A stretch of 12,014 nucleotides of DNA from Paludibacter sp. (GCA_024709185.1 JANJXE010000204.1:1-12014); one strand, 5' to 3'. Counted from the stretch's first letter, positions 1 to 7,209 are shown. Program-made: numbers and translations. Notes: a model not told the origin generated them from the letters alone.

Positions 1-876
1 GGCCAGTGCTGCAGCTGTCGCAGAGGATTGCCGATACCGCAACTCCATGGTTTCCAGTCCTAAAGCCTGCAAATAGGCCACTTGTGGGGTCATATACGAA
101 CCCAGGTTACGGTGTATTTCTTTTTTCAGCCGGAAGGTGAAGGCATTGTTGCCCTGCTCCTCAGCCAGTTTGGATAATTTGGGCGATTGATGCCAGTCAA
201 ACCTGCCATAGTCAAGAATGATTCCTCCCAGACTGGTTGCTCCTCCGGATATATACTTGGTGCTGGAAACCACGTCAATATCGATTCCATGACTGGCTGC
301 ATCGAAGGCACAAAACGGGATAAGGGTGGTATCGGCCACAACCGGTATTCCACGGTTATGTGCACGGGTTGCCAGTTGCCGGATATCGACAACCTCCATC
401 TGAGGATTCGAAATAATTTCAAGAAAAACGGCTACGGTATTTTCATCCATTGATGTCTCCAGGGCCGAAGTATCAGTAAGATCAATAAAACGGGTTTCCA
501 CACCAAATTCGGACAATGTTGAAGCCAGAAGGGAGTAGGTGTTGCCAAAAAGATGGCGGGTAGTAACTATATTGGAACCGGCTTTTGCTAGTGTCAGCAA
601 TGTATTGCTGATGGCTGCCATTCCGGAATTTAGTGCTGTAACACTGTGGGCTCCAGTGATAGCTTTTACCCGTTCTTCGAAAAAAACGACGGTTGGATTG
701 GAAATTCGGGAGTACACATAGCCATTGCTACGACCTGTGAAGGCAAGTTCCATGGCTTCTGCAGATTCATACTCATACGCCAATGCATTATACACCGGAA
801 TGCTGAGCGCCCCGTAGGGATCAGCTATCGGTAGTGGAGTGTGCAACGACTTTTGATTGTACTCTTTCTTGTTCAT
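1..876 (-). CDS. Cys/Met-metabolism PLP-dependent enzyme (trans-sulfuration family), partial
   Basis: The reading frame starts at ATG 876-874 and stays open to the window's left edge, giving the first 292 residues; the family is usually about 390-430 residues, so the C-terminal quarter or so is missing. Seen: YSRISNPT at residues 55-62, the conserved segment whose Tyr and Arg bind the PLP phosphate of the partner subunit; ALNSGMAAI at 81-89; DTTLIP at 182-187; and SSTKYISGG at 204-212 with K207 as the expected PLP lysine. Members of this family (cystathionine gamma-synthase, methionine gamma-lyase, O-acetyl- or O-succinylhomoserine sulfhydrylase) make or break C-S bonds in methionine and cysteine metabolism in the cytoplasm. 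Which reaction applies cannot be decided here. Oddities: the usual active-site Tyr is Phe (F110 in HLFGNT), and the usual DN-T is DTT. The start lies one base after the pheT stop, with no obvious terminator between, so it is probably co-transcribed with pheT. Family assignment is firm, substrate is open. Confidence 0.9.
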   Translation of the reverse strand, partial: MNKKEYNQKSLHTPLPIADPYGALSIPVYNALAYEYESAEAMELAFTGRSNGYVYSRISNPTVVFFEERVKAITGAHSVTALNSGMAAISNTLLTLAKAGSNIVTTRHLFGNTYSLLASTLSEFGVETRFIDLTDTSALETSMDENTVAVFLEIISNPQMEVVDIRQLATRAHNRGIPVVADTTLIPFCAFDAASHGIDIDVVSSTKYISGGATSLGGIILDYGRFDWHQSPKLSKLAEEQGNNAFTFRLKKEIHRNLGSYMTPQVAYLQALGLETMELRYRQSSATAAALA

Positions 877-877
877 T

Positions 878-3337
878 CTAGCGTAATTTTGCTCCCAGCT
901 GGTTTTCGAAGTTAGAAAGTAACTTCTTCATAATTGCATCAATCTGAGAATCAGTTAGGGTCTTCGTTTCATCCTGCAGGATAAAACTGATAGCATAGGA
1001 TTTTTTGCCAGTTTCCAGGTTTTTTCCTTCATATACATCGAACAGACTTACCGATTTGAGCAGCTTCTTTTCGGTGTCGAACGCAATCTTTTCGAGCTGT
1101 GCAAAGGTTATCTGCTTATCAAGCAACAATGCCAGGTCGCGACGTACCGCCGGGAAACGGGGAATTTCGGAATAGCGAACAGTTTGTTTTCGCAGTTCAC
1201 GAAGTAGCGCAACCCAGTATATTTCAGCAAAATAAACGGGTTGATCCACATCAATTCGTGCAGCTATTCCGGGATTGACAATTCCATACACTGCCAGCGG
1301 CTTTCCTGAACGGGTATTTATGCTCATAGCCTGTGAAAACAAATCGCTTTTTTCTTCTTTCTGCTGAACAGTTGCTATCTGTATTCCTGTACGACGTAAG
1401 ATATTTTCTACATAGGCCTTCAGTTCGTAAACCGAAGTTTTCTGAACCGGCGTTGCCCACGATTGAGCATGTTTATCACCTGTTAACCAAATACCAAGAC
1501 GGAAGTCTTCATAGTAAGCAGCCAGTGCATCTTCTTCTTTTTTCGTATCCGAACGGAAAGAATAACAGCTTCCAAACTCGTACAGCTTCAAATCATCGTT
1601 TTTTCGATTGATATTGTAAGCGATGCTTTCGAGTCCGCCAAACAGCAGAGTTTGGCGCATCACATTTAGATCGTTACTCAGTGCATTGATGATTTTTACA
1701 TTCTGTTCAGCCGGATACTGCTGAAGTCCTTCATAATAAGCTCCTTTGGTTAGCGAGTTATTCAGAATTTCATTGAATCCCTGTGCAGTTAATTGCTCTG
1801 AAATGAGTTGCTGAAGTTTGTGACTGTCGGGTTTGTTAACGAAGCTCAGGTTGGAAAGCAGTTTGTCGCCAATTTCAATATTATTGTATCCGTAAATGCG
1901 CAGGATATCTTCAATAACGTCCACATCGCGTTCAACATCAACGCGATACAGCGGGATGCGAAGTGTATAGCCATTTTCATCACTGCTCAGTATTTCCATT
2001 TCCAGTGCTTTCAGAATGGTTTCAATAACCTGACGTTCCAGTTTTTTACCAATCAGAGAATGAATTTTTTGGATGCTGATTTCAACTTCTTTTGGCTTAA
2101 TTTCTGAAGGATAAACATCAATAATCTCGCTGGAAATCTCGCCACCAGCCACTTCCTGTATAAGCAATGCACATCGTTTCAGAATGTATAGAGTATTGGA
2201 AGGATCGCATCCGCGCTCAAAACGGAAGGATGCATCGGTATTTAATCCGTGTCGGCGGGCGGTTTTGCGGATGCTTACCGGATTAAAATAGGCACTTTCG
2301 AGAAAAACTGCCTTGGTGGCTTCGGTAACTCCCGAGGTCAGGCCGCCGAATACACCTCCAATACACATGGGATGATTCGCATCACAAATCATCAGATCGG
2401 ATTCACTTAATTTGCGGTCGATGCCATCCAGGGTTGTAAAAGGTGTTCCTTCAGGCATGGTACGAACCCGCACCTGTCGACCGCCTATCTTATCAGCATC
2501 GAATGCATGTAGGGGTTGTCCCATTTCGTGTAAAACGTAATTGGTACAGTCCACTATATTGTTGATAGGGCGTAGTCCGATGGTGGACAAAGCGTTTTTT
2601 AACCAATCGGGAGATTCAGCTACCGTTACATTCGAAATGGTTACTGCCGAATAACGTGGACATGCGTTCTGGTTTTCAATGCTTACAGGAATTGTCAGCG
2701 ATTGATTCTGCACCTTGAAGGCATCTACAGAAGGTTTGGAAAGTTGTACGGATGGGTCAACCAATGCGAAATAAGCCGCAAGGTCGCGGGCAACACCAAA
2801 ATGCGATGCTGCATCCACGCGGTTGGGAGTGATATCGACTTCAATCAGGTAATCACTTTTAATATTATAGTATTCACTGGCGGTCATGCCGGGCTGAGCT
2901 GTGTCTGGCAAAACAATAATCCCATCGTGACTGGTTCCGATGCCAATTTCATCTTCAGCGCAAATCATTCCCATTGATTCCACACCCCGTATTTTGGATC
3001 GTTTGATGGTGAAGCTTTCCTCTCCGTTGTATAATTGAGTGCCTACAGTAGCAACCACAACTTTTTGTCCGGCAGCCACATTTGGTGCACCACATACAAT
3101 TTGAACCGGTTCACCTGTTCCCAGATTTACCTTCGTAACATGCAGGTGATCCGAATTTTCATGTGCAACGCATTCAAGAACTTCACCAATAACAATTCCT
3201 TCCAGTCCACCCTTTATCGTTTGAACTTCTTCCACACTTCCTACCTCTAAGCCGATGGATGTCAATACTTTCCCAAGTTCAACAGCCGGGATGTCCACAT
3301 TGATGTACTGTTTGAGCCAGTTATACGATATATTCAT
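878..3337 (-). CDS. pheT: Phenylalanyl-tRNA synthetase beta subunit
   Basis: PheT is the large chain of the cytoplasmic alpha2-beta2 synthetase that charges tRNA-Phe; the catalytic PheS chain is not in this window. At 819 residues it has the normal bacterial length and full domain order: an N-terminal start MNISYNWLKQYI, an OB-fold tRNA-binding domain around 40-150, a B3/4 editing domain around 225-395 (with RPINNIVDCTNYV and GQPLHAFD), a B5 domain around 415-485 (ending DILRIYGYNNI), a catalytic-like core around 500-700, and a C-terminal anticodon-binding FDX-ACB domain from about 722 (PRFPAVRRDLALL). I chose ATG 3337 over the in-frame ATG at 3376. The shorter protein begins exactly where the family does, and the longer start lies upstream of the predicted -7 element at 3364-3371. 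No frameshift or missing block is seen. Confidence 0.97.
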   Translation of the reverse strand: MNISYNWLKQYINVDIPAVELGKVLTSIGLEVGSVEEVQTIKGGLEGIVIGEVLECVAHENSDHLHVTKVNLGTGEPVQIVCGAPNVAAGQKVVVATVGTQLYNGEESFTIKRSKIRGVESMGMICAEDEIGIGTSHDGIIVLPDTAQPGMTASEYYNIKSDYLIEVDITPNRVDAASHFGVARDLAAYFALVDPSVQLSKPSVDAFKVQNQSLTIPVSIENQNACPRYSAVTISNVTVAESPDWLKNALSTIGLRPINNIVDCTNYVLHEMGQPLHAFDADKIGGRQVRVRTMPEGTPFTTLDGIDRKLSESDLMICDANHPMCIGGVFGGLTSGVTEATKAVFLESAYFNPVSIRKTARRHGLNTDASFRFERGCDPSNTLYILKRCALLIQEVAGGEISSEIIDVYPSEIKPKEVEISIQKIHSLIGKKLERQVIETILKALEMEILSSDENGYTLRIPLYRVDVERDVDVIEDILRIYGYNNIEIGDKLLSNLSFVNKPDSHKLQQLISEQLTAQGFNEILNNSLTKGAYYEGLQQYPAEQNVKIINALSNDLNVMRQTLLFGGLESIAYNINRKNDDLKLYEFGSCYSFRSDTKKEEDALAAYYEDFRLGIWLTGDKHAQSWATPVQKTSVYELKAYVENILRRTGIQIATVQQKEEKSDLFSQAMSINTRSGKPLAVYGIVNPGIAARIDVDQPVYFAEIYWVALLRELRKQTVRYSEIPRFPAVRRDLALLLDKQITFAQLEKIAFDTEKKLLKSVSLFDVYEGKNLETGKKSYAISFILQDETKTLTDSQIDAIMKKLLSNFENQLGAKLR

Positions 3338-3363
3338 TGTTTTGAGAGATTTTAAAAGACCTG

Positions 3364-3371
3364 CAAAGATA
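3364..3371 (-). promoter_or_regulatory. Predicted -7 promoter element of pheT
   Basis: On the minus strand the bases read TATCTTTG, a match to the Bacteroidota -7 consensus TAnnTTTG, followed by CAG. Transcription would begin about 7 bases downstream, near 3357, leaving a leader of about 20 bases before the pheT ATG at 3337. No clear TTTG is present at the -33 position (minus strand near 3390-3393 reads CAACTAG), so only half of the promoter is consensus. Confidence 0.55.
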
Positions 3372-3398
3372 CACATTTTCGTTAAACTAGTTGTTTTT

Positions 3399-3428
3399 TT
3401 TGAGTTGATTAAAATTATGTTATTTTTG
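3399..3428 (+). promoter_or_regulatory. Predicted promoter of the acyl-CoA ligase gene
   Basis: TTTG at 3399-3402 is followed after 18 bases by TATTTTTG at 3421-3428, a match to both halves of the Bacteroidota primary sigma consensus (TTTG and TAnnTTTG). The start of transcription would be near 3435, giving a leader of about 34 bases before ATG 3469. It is divergent from the pheT promoter; 49 bases separate the two -7 elements. Confidence 0.7.
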
Positions 3429-3468
3429 TGGCGATAATTAAATATTTTCCAACTTCACACTTGCTACC

Positions 3469-5181
3469 ATGATTGAACAAAATTTTATTCGTCTTTTCGA
3501 AGATGCATTTCGTAAATACTGGGATCTTCCTGCTTATAGTAATTATGGAGAAGATGTAACGCTTACCTATGCTGATGTAGCCAGTAAAGTCGCCAAATTG
3601 CATTTGCTTTTTGAGCAATGCCAGATTAAAAAGGGCGATCGAATTGCGCTGATTGGCCGTAACAATGCCAACTGGGCTATCGCTTATATTGGAACAGTTA
3701 CCTACGGAGCTATCATAGTTCCCATTCTTCAGGATTTTAATGCCAACGATGTGCATCACATCACCAATCACTCCGAAGCACGCTTGCTTTTTGCCAGCGA
3801 TTCGAACTGGGAAAACCTTGAAGAAGAAAAGCTGACTACAGTGGAAGCCGTATTTTCGCTTACAAATTTCAATTTGCTTACCTATGTTCGTCGCACCGAT
3901 GCTGAAGGCAACGAGCTGCTGCCTCCCTTTGATGAATCGCAGTTAAAACATGATTTTATCAATTCGCTTTTTAAAGCCAAATTTCCGCATGGTTTTTTCC
4001 GCGACCATGTTCGGTATATCGATAAGGATAACAAAGAACTGGTGTCGTACAATTATACTTCGGGTACAACCGGTTTTAGCAAAGGGGTGATGACCAGTGG
4101 AAATGCACTTGCCGGAAACATCACTTTTGCCATTGGTACGGGTATAATCAAGGAAGGCTACCGTATGATATCTTTCCTGCCACTGGCGCATTCCTATGGT
4201 TGTGCGTTCGAATTTCTGTCGGCCACCTGTCTCGGCTGCCACATTCATTTCATAGGTAAAACACCTTCTCCGAAAATTTTGCTGGGCGCTTTCTCTCAGG
4301 TTAGGCCACACGTGATTTTCCTGGTACCCCTCATAATTGAAAAAATCTATAAGAAGCAGATTCAGCCAATGATTGCCAAGCCCACTATACGTTGGGTATT
4401 GCGCATTCCCTTCCTCGATCAAACCATTCTGAATACCATTCGGAAGCGCCTTATTAATGCCTTTGGTGGAGAATTTATGCAGCTGGTTTGTGGCGGTGCT
4501 CCCCTGAATGCTGAAGTGGAAGATTTTCTGCAAAAAATTAAGTTCCCCTATACAGTGGGCTATGGTATGACCGAATGTGCTCCGCTGATTAGCTTTTCAC
4601 CTGCCGATCAGTTTATTCCTAAATCTTCAGGAAAAGTCATTCCTGTGATGGAAGTGAAGATACAGGATGCAGATTCCATTACCGGTATTGGTGAAATTTG
4701 TGTTCGGGGCGAAAATGTGATGGATGGTTACTACAAAAATCAGGAAGCTACCGATTCAATTTTCGACAAGGAAGGCTGGTTGCATACCGGAGACCTGGGA
4801 ATGGTGGATGCCGATGGAAATGTTTTTATAAGGGGACGTAGTAAATCGATGATTCTCGGAGCCAGTGGTCAGAATATCTATCCGGAAGAAATTGAAGCTA
4901 AACTCAATAATATGCCATTTGTAATGGAAAGTCTGGTGATCGAAAATCAGGGACGGTTGTACGCGCTTGTTTATCCGGATTACGAAGCTGTGGATATGGA
5001 AAAACTCGATCAGGCCCAACTCGAAAAAGTGATGGAAGAAAACCGCCTTGCACTTAATAATATTGTCGCTTCTTACGAGTCGGTGGCAAAAATTAAGCTT
5101 TATCCAAACGAATTTGAGAAAACTCCGAAAAAAAGTATCAAACGCTACCTGTATGCAACCGCTTTTTCGAATGGTCAATAG
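3469..5181 (+). CDS. AMP-forming long-chain acyl-CoA ligase
   Basis: This 570-residue protein belongs to the adenylate-forming (ANL) superfamily and resembles long-chain fatty acid CoA ligases (FadD type), which activate a fatty acid with ATP to acyl-AMP and then to acyl-CoA. Seen: the ATP-binding loop YTSGTTGFSKGV at 196-207; GYGMTE at 364-369; WLHTGDLG at 437-444, holding the Asp that binds the ribose; IRGRSKSMI at 454-462, the hinge before the C-terminal lid; GQNIYPEEIE at 467-476; and a Lys-rich end TPKKSIKRY at 552-560, where the adenylation lysine is expected. The loop has Phe-Ser where most members have Pro or Ser-Pro before the Lys. There is no signal peptide, so it is cytosolic or peripheral to the membrane. 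No Shine-Dalgarno sequence precedes ATG 3469, usual for the phylum. It appears monocistronic, since the next gene has its own promoter. Substrate chain length cannot be read from the sequence. Confidence 0.92.
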   Translation: MIEQNFIRLFEDAFRKYWDLPAYSNYGEDVTLTYADVASKVAKLHLLFEQCQIKKGDRIALIGRNNANWAIAYIGTVTYGAIIVPILQDFNANDVHHITNHSEARLLFASDSNWENLEEEKLTTVEAVFSLTNFNLLTYVRRTDAEGNELLPPFDESQLKHDFINSLFKAKFPHGFFRDHVRYIDKDNKELVSYNYTSGTTGFSKGVMTSGNALAGNITFAIGTGIIKEGYRMISFLPLAHSYGCAFEFLSATCLGCHIHFIGKTPSPKILLGAFSQVRPHVIFLVPLIIEKIYKKQIQPMIAKPTIRWVLRIPFLDQTILNTIRKRLINAFGGEFMQLVCGGAPLNAEVEDFLQKIKFPYTVGYGMTECAPLISFSPADQFIPKSSGKVIPVMEVKIQDADSITGIGEICVRGENVMDGYYKNQEATDSIFDKEGWLHTGDLGMVDADGNVFIRGRSKSMILGASGQNIYPEEIEAKLNNMPFVMESLVIENQGRLYALVYPDYEAVDMEKLDQAQLEKVMEENRLALNNIVASYESVAKIKLYPNEFEKTPKKSIKRYLYATAFSNGQ

Positions 5182-5252
5182 CTTGATAATCAGTATGATA
5201 TTTTTCCAGGAGAATTATTTTTAAAAAAAGTAAAAAAAAACGTTGAAAAGTT

Positions 5253-5282
5253 TTTGTGGTATCAAAAAATGATGTAATTTTG
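5253..5282 (+). promoter_or_regulatory. Predicted strong promoter of the small lipoprotein gene
   Basis: TTTG at 5253-5256, an 18-base spacer, then TAATTTTG at 5275-5282 followed by C. Both elements match the Bacteroidota consensus and the spacing equals that of the promoter at 3399-3428. The transcript would start near 5289, leaving an A/T-rich leader of about 45 bases with an AAAGG motif at about 5320-5324, before ATG 5334. The sequence between the ligase stop (5181) and this promoter is A/T-rich and shows no convincing terminator. Confidence 0.72.
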
Positions 5283-5333
5283 CATCGATTTTGAATTGCA
5301 AACTATACGTTAAATTTTTAAAGGTTTTAAAAA

Positions 5334-5507
5334 ATGAAAAAAGTAATTTTGTTCTTTGCTGTTGCTGCTGTATTCGTAGCATGTGCTCCTAAAGCTGCTG
5401 AAACTACTGAAGAAGTTGTTGACACTGTAGCTGTAGAAGAAGTTGTTGTAGAAGAAGTTGTTGACTCTGCTGCTGTAGTTGATTCTGCAGCTGTTGTTGC
5501 TCAATAA
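5334..5507 (+). CDS. Small acidic Val/Glu-rich lipoprotein (57 aa)
   Basis: The frame encodes 57 residues beginning MKKVILFFAV and ending VVAQ. Residues 1-16 form a short lipoprotein signal with two Lys and a hydrophobic core, and FVAC at 14-17 acts as a lipobox, so Cys17 would be lipidated. The mature 41 residues contain 13 Val, 10 acidic residues, one Lys and no aromatic residue, arranged as repeats (EEVV three times, then VVDSAAV-like units). Codon use is very uniform: 11 of 13 Ala are GCT and 2 GCA, all 17 Val are GTT or GTA, and all 7 Glu are GAA, whereas neighbours use GCC, GTG and GAG freely. This suggests high expression. It has its own promoter (5253-5282) and terminator (5532-5566), so it is monocistronic. 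Similar tiny EEV-rich lipoproteins are, as I recall, common in Bacteroidota, but their function is unknown to me. The gene call is solid. Confidence 0.87.
   Translation: MKKVILFFAVAAVFVACAPKAAETTEEVVDTVAVEEVVVEEVVDSAAVVDSAAVVAQ
5409..5462 (+). repeat. Short in-frame direct repeats in the small lipoprotein gene
   Basis: The 12-base unit GAAGAAGTTGTT occurs exactly three times, at 5409-5420, 5436-5447 and 5451-5462, all in frame and each encoding Glu-Glu-Val-Val. The steps are 27 and 15 bases, both multiples of three, so gain or loss of a unit would keep the frame. They account for most of the mature acidic part of the protein. Confidence 0.8.
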
Positions 5508-5531
5508 TCCCCAGCATTAGCTAAAAGATTG

Positions 5532-5566
5532 AAGTCCGTTCTTTGTAACGGACTTTTCTTTTTTTT
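5532..5566 (+). terminator. Rho-independent terminator after the small lipoprotein gene
   Basis: AAGTCCGTT at 5532-5540 and AACGGACTT at 5547-5555 form a perfect 9-bp stem around the 6-base loop CTTTGT, followed by TTCTTTTTTTT at 5556-5566. It lies 24 bases after the lipoprotein stop and 26 bases before the predicted hisG -7 element, so it separates the two units. The opposite strand lacks a comparable T tract, so it should work only rightward. Confidence 0.92.
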
Positions 5567-5592
5567 ATACATCTCCATCCCGTTTTTTTTCG

Positions 5593-5600
5593 TACTTTTG
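5593..5600 (+). promoter_or_regulatory. Predicted -7 element for hisG and the genes downstream
   Basis: TACTTTTG matches TAnnTTTG and sits between the terminator and hisG. Transcription would start near 5606, about 19 bases before ATG 5625. The expected -33 region (about 5572-5575) reads TCTC rather than TTTG, so the promoter is only half consensus. No leader peptide, attenuator or riboswitch fits in so short a leader. Confidence 0.55.
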
Positions 5601-5624
5601 CCCTTTCAAAAAAAATTATCTACG

Positions 5625-6476
5625 ATGTTACGAATAGCAGTACAGGCTAAGGGCCGGTTGTTTGAAGAAACAATGACCCTTTTACAGGAAACAGGTATTA
5701 AACTCGAATCAGGCAAGCGTTTACTTTTGGTTCCTTCCCGTAATTTCCCGATGGAAGTTTTGTTTTTACGCGACGATGATATTCCGCAGTCGGTAGCCGA
5801 TGGTGTGGCTGATGTTGGAATTGTGGGTGAAAACGAATACGCAGAAAAGAAAAAGAATGTAATCATTACCAAAAGGCTGGGTTTCAGTAAGTGTCGTTTG
5901 TCTCTGGCGATTCCCAAAGAAGCGGTTTATCCTGGTGTCGAATGGTTTAATGGTACAGTGATTGCCACTTCCTATCCTGAAATATTGAGCGATTTTTTAA
6001 AGACTAATCGCGTGGCAGCCGATATTCATGTCATTACTGGTTCGGTCGAGATTGCACCCGGTATTGGTTTGGCTGATGCCATTTTCGACATTGTAAGCTC
6101 TGGCAGTACGCTGGTTACCAATCATCTGAAGGAAGTTGAGACCGTGATGAAGTCGGAAGCTGTTCTGATAGAGAACCCGAAACTGAGCGACGAAAAACGA
6201 ATTATTCTCAATGAGTTAATGTTCCGGATTGATGCCGTTCAACTTGCTGAAGATAAAAAGTATGTGTTGATGAATGTTCCTACTGAGAATATTGCAGCTA
6301 TCACTGAAGTTTTGCCCGGAATTAAAAGTCCAACCATTCTTCCGCTTGCGAAAGAGGGCTGGAGCTCATTGCATGCGGTTATCCGCGAAAAGGAATTCTG
6401 GGATATAATAGGTAAATTGCGCTTGCTGGGTGCTGAAGGCATTTTGGTGGTTCCCATTGAAAAGATGATTTTGTAA
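5625..6476 (+). CDS. hisG: ATP phosphoribosyltransferase (long form)
   Basis: HisG catalyses the first step of histidine synthesis in the cytoplasm, joining ATP and PRPP to give phosphoribosyl-ATP. The 283-residue length and C-terminal part identify the long, HisZ-independent form: MLRIAVQAKGRL at the start, DVGIVGENEY at 63-72, the PRPP-binding DAIFDIVSSGSTL at 151-163, then an ACT-like regulatory domain from about 212 to 283, where histidine feedback inhibition acts in the family. I chose ATG 5625; an upstream in-frame extension beginning at TTG 5529 would run through the terminator hairpin and adds a segment unlike HisG. No Shine-Dalgarno is seen. The next gene, coaX, begins 7 bases after the stop, and no other his gene follows, so hisG is apart from the rest of its pathway here. 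Identification is secure. Confidence 0.96.
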   Translation: MLRIAVQAKGRLFEETMTLLQETGIKLESGKRLLLVPSRNFPMEVLFLRDDDIPQSVADGVADVGIVGENEYAEKKKNVIITKRLGFSKCRLSLAIPKEAVYPGVEWFNGTVIATSYPEILSDFLKTNRVAADIHVITGSVEIAPGIGLADAIFDIVSSGSTLVTNHLKEVETVMKSEAVLIENPKLSDEKRIILNELMFRIDAVQLAEDKKYVLMNVPTENIAAITEVLPGIKSPTILPLAKEGWSSLHAVIREKEFWDIIGKLRLLGAEGILVVPIEKMIL

Positions 6477-6483
6477 GTATACC

Positions 6484-7209
6484 ATGAATCTTTGTCTCGA
6501 TCAGGGTAATTCTTCACTTAAACTTGGTGTTTTCAACCAGGAAACTTTGATACATGAGGTTCAGCTTACAACTCTTGAAGAGGGTTATATCCCGCAACTG
6601 CTACATCAGTTTACTGTTCGAAATTGTATCGTTTCCGCAACTGCGCCTGTTCCTGATTTTGTTTTCAGCGAAATCGAAGATTCAGGTGCCGGCTGCTTAA
6701 AGTTAACGCATACCACTGCACTCCCTTTCACCAATACCTACAAAACACCCGATACACTTGGCAATGATCGTGTGGCAGCTGTGGCAGGTGCAATGACATT
6801 GAAACCTGCTTCAGATATTCTTATAATTGATGCTGGTACAGCTATCACCTACGATTTTCTGGATGCAAAAGGGGTTTATCATGGTGGTAATATTGCCCCG
6901 GGTGTGGCAATGAGAGCCAGAGCGTTGCATGCGTTTACTCATCAGCTTCCGCTGGTTGAACTAACTGCCACTAATCAGTTCATGGGAGAGGATACCCGAT
7001 CGGCTATCCTGAACGGAGTTATCTATGGTGCTGTATTCGAGATTGATGGCTATATCGATCGATTATTGCTAAATTATCCTAAACTTTCGGTTTTTTTAAC
7101 CGGAGGTAGTTGTTTTTACTTTGATAGCTTGCTAAAAAATCGCACCTTTGCAGTCAAAAATTTAGTATTAACGGGTCTAAACAGAATTTTAAACTTTAAT
7201 GTTCAATAG
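6484..7209 (+). CDS. coaX: Type III pantothenate kinase
   Basis: CoaX phosphorylates pantothenate, the first step of coenzyme A synthesis from vitamin B5, in the cytoplasm. The type III kinases belong to the ASKHA fold and are insensitive to CoA feedback. Seen in the 241 residues: the phosphate-binding DQGNSSLKLGVF at 6-17, TLGNDRVAAVAGA at 91-103, IDAGTAITYDF at 115-125, GGNIAPGVAMRA at 134-145, and the second phosphate loop LTGG at 206-209. The N-terminal motif has Gln and Ser where many members have DxGNT. Length is normal, if slightly short. The stop TAG overlaps the start of the next gene by 11 bases, which suggests translational coupling with the outer membrane protein gene. No Shine-Dalgarno precedes ATG 6484. 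Confidence 0.95.
   Translation: MNLCLDQGNSSLKLGVFNQETLIHEVQLTTLEEGYIPQLLHQFTVRNCIVSATAPVPDFVFSEIEDSGAGCLKLTHTTALPFTNTYKTPDTLGNDRVAAVAGAMTLKPASDILIIDAGTAITYDFLDAKGVYHGGNIAPGVAMRARALHAFTHQLPLVELTATNQFMGEDTRSAILNGVIYGAVFEIDGYIDRLLLNYPKLSVFLTGGSCFYFDSLLKNRTFAVKNLVLTGLNRILNFNVQ

Noticed and set aside
126..422. Minus-strand 98-residue open frame and the plus-strand frames at 187-453, 539-721 and 646-834
   Set aside because: All lie over the PLP enzyme gene, whose motifs fit a different minus-strand frame without interruption. None shows a recognisable motif.
3338..3376. N-terminal extension of pheT by 13 residues from ATG 3376
   Set aside because: The extra residues are unlike PheT, the family start MNISYNWL begins at 3337, and the predicted -7 element lies between the two starts, so the upstream ATG would probably not be transcribed.
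3385..3392. Palindrome AACTAGTT in the divergent promoter region as a possible operator
   Set aside because: Only 8 bases in A/T-rich DNA with no second copy nearby; this is expected by chance.
3943..4533. Minus-strand 196-residue open frame inside the acyl-CoA ligase gene
   Set aside because: It is antisense to a well-supported gene containing all its motifs, and its own translation looks like no protein family I know.
5182..5252. Terminator for the acyl-CoA ligase gene
   Set aside because: The region is A/T-rich with long A runs. Only weak A-T pairings such as AAAAAC with GTTTTT can be drawn, and no G+C-containing stem with a T tract follows.
5529..5624. Extension of hisG by 32 residues from TTG 5529 with a hydrophobic leader
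   Set aside because: It runs through a perfect terminator hairpin and T tract, precedes the -7 element, and its Phe-rich run is merely the translation of that T tract. HisG is cytosolic and starts at 5625.
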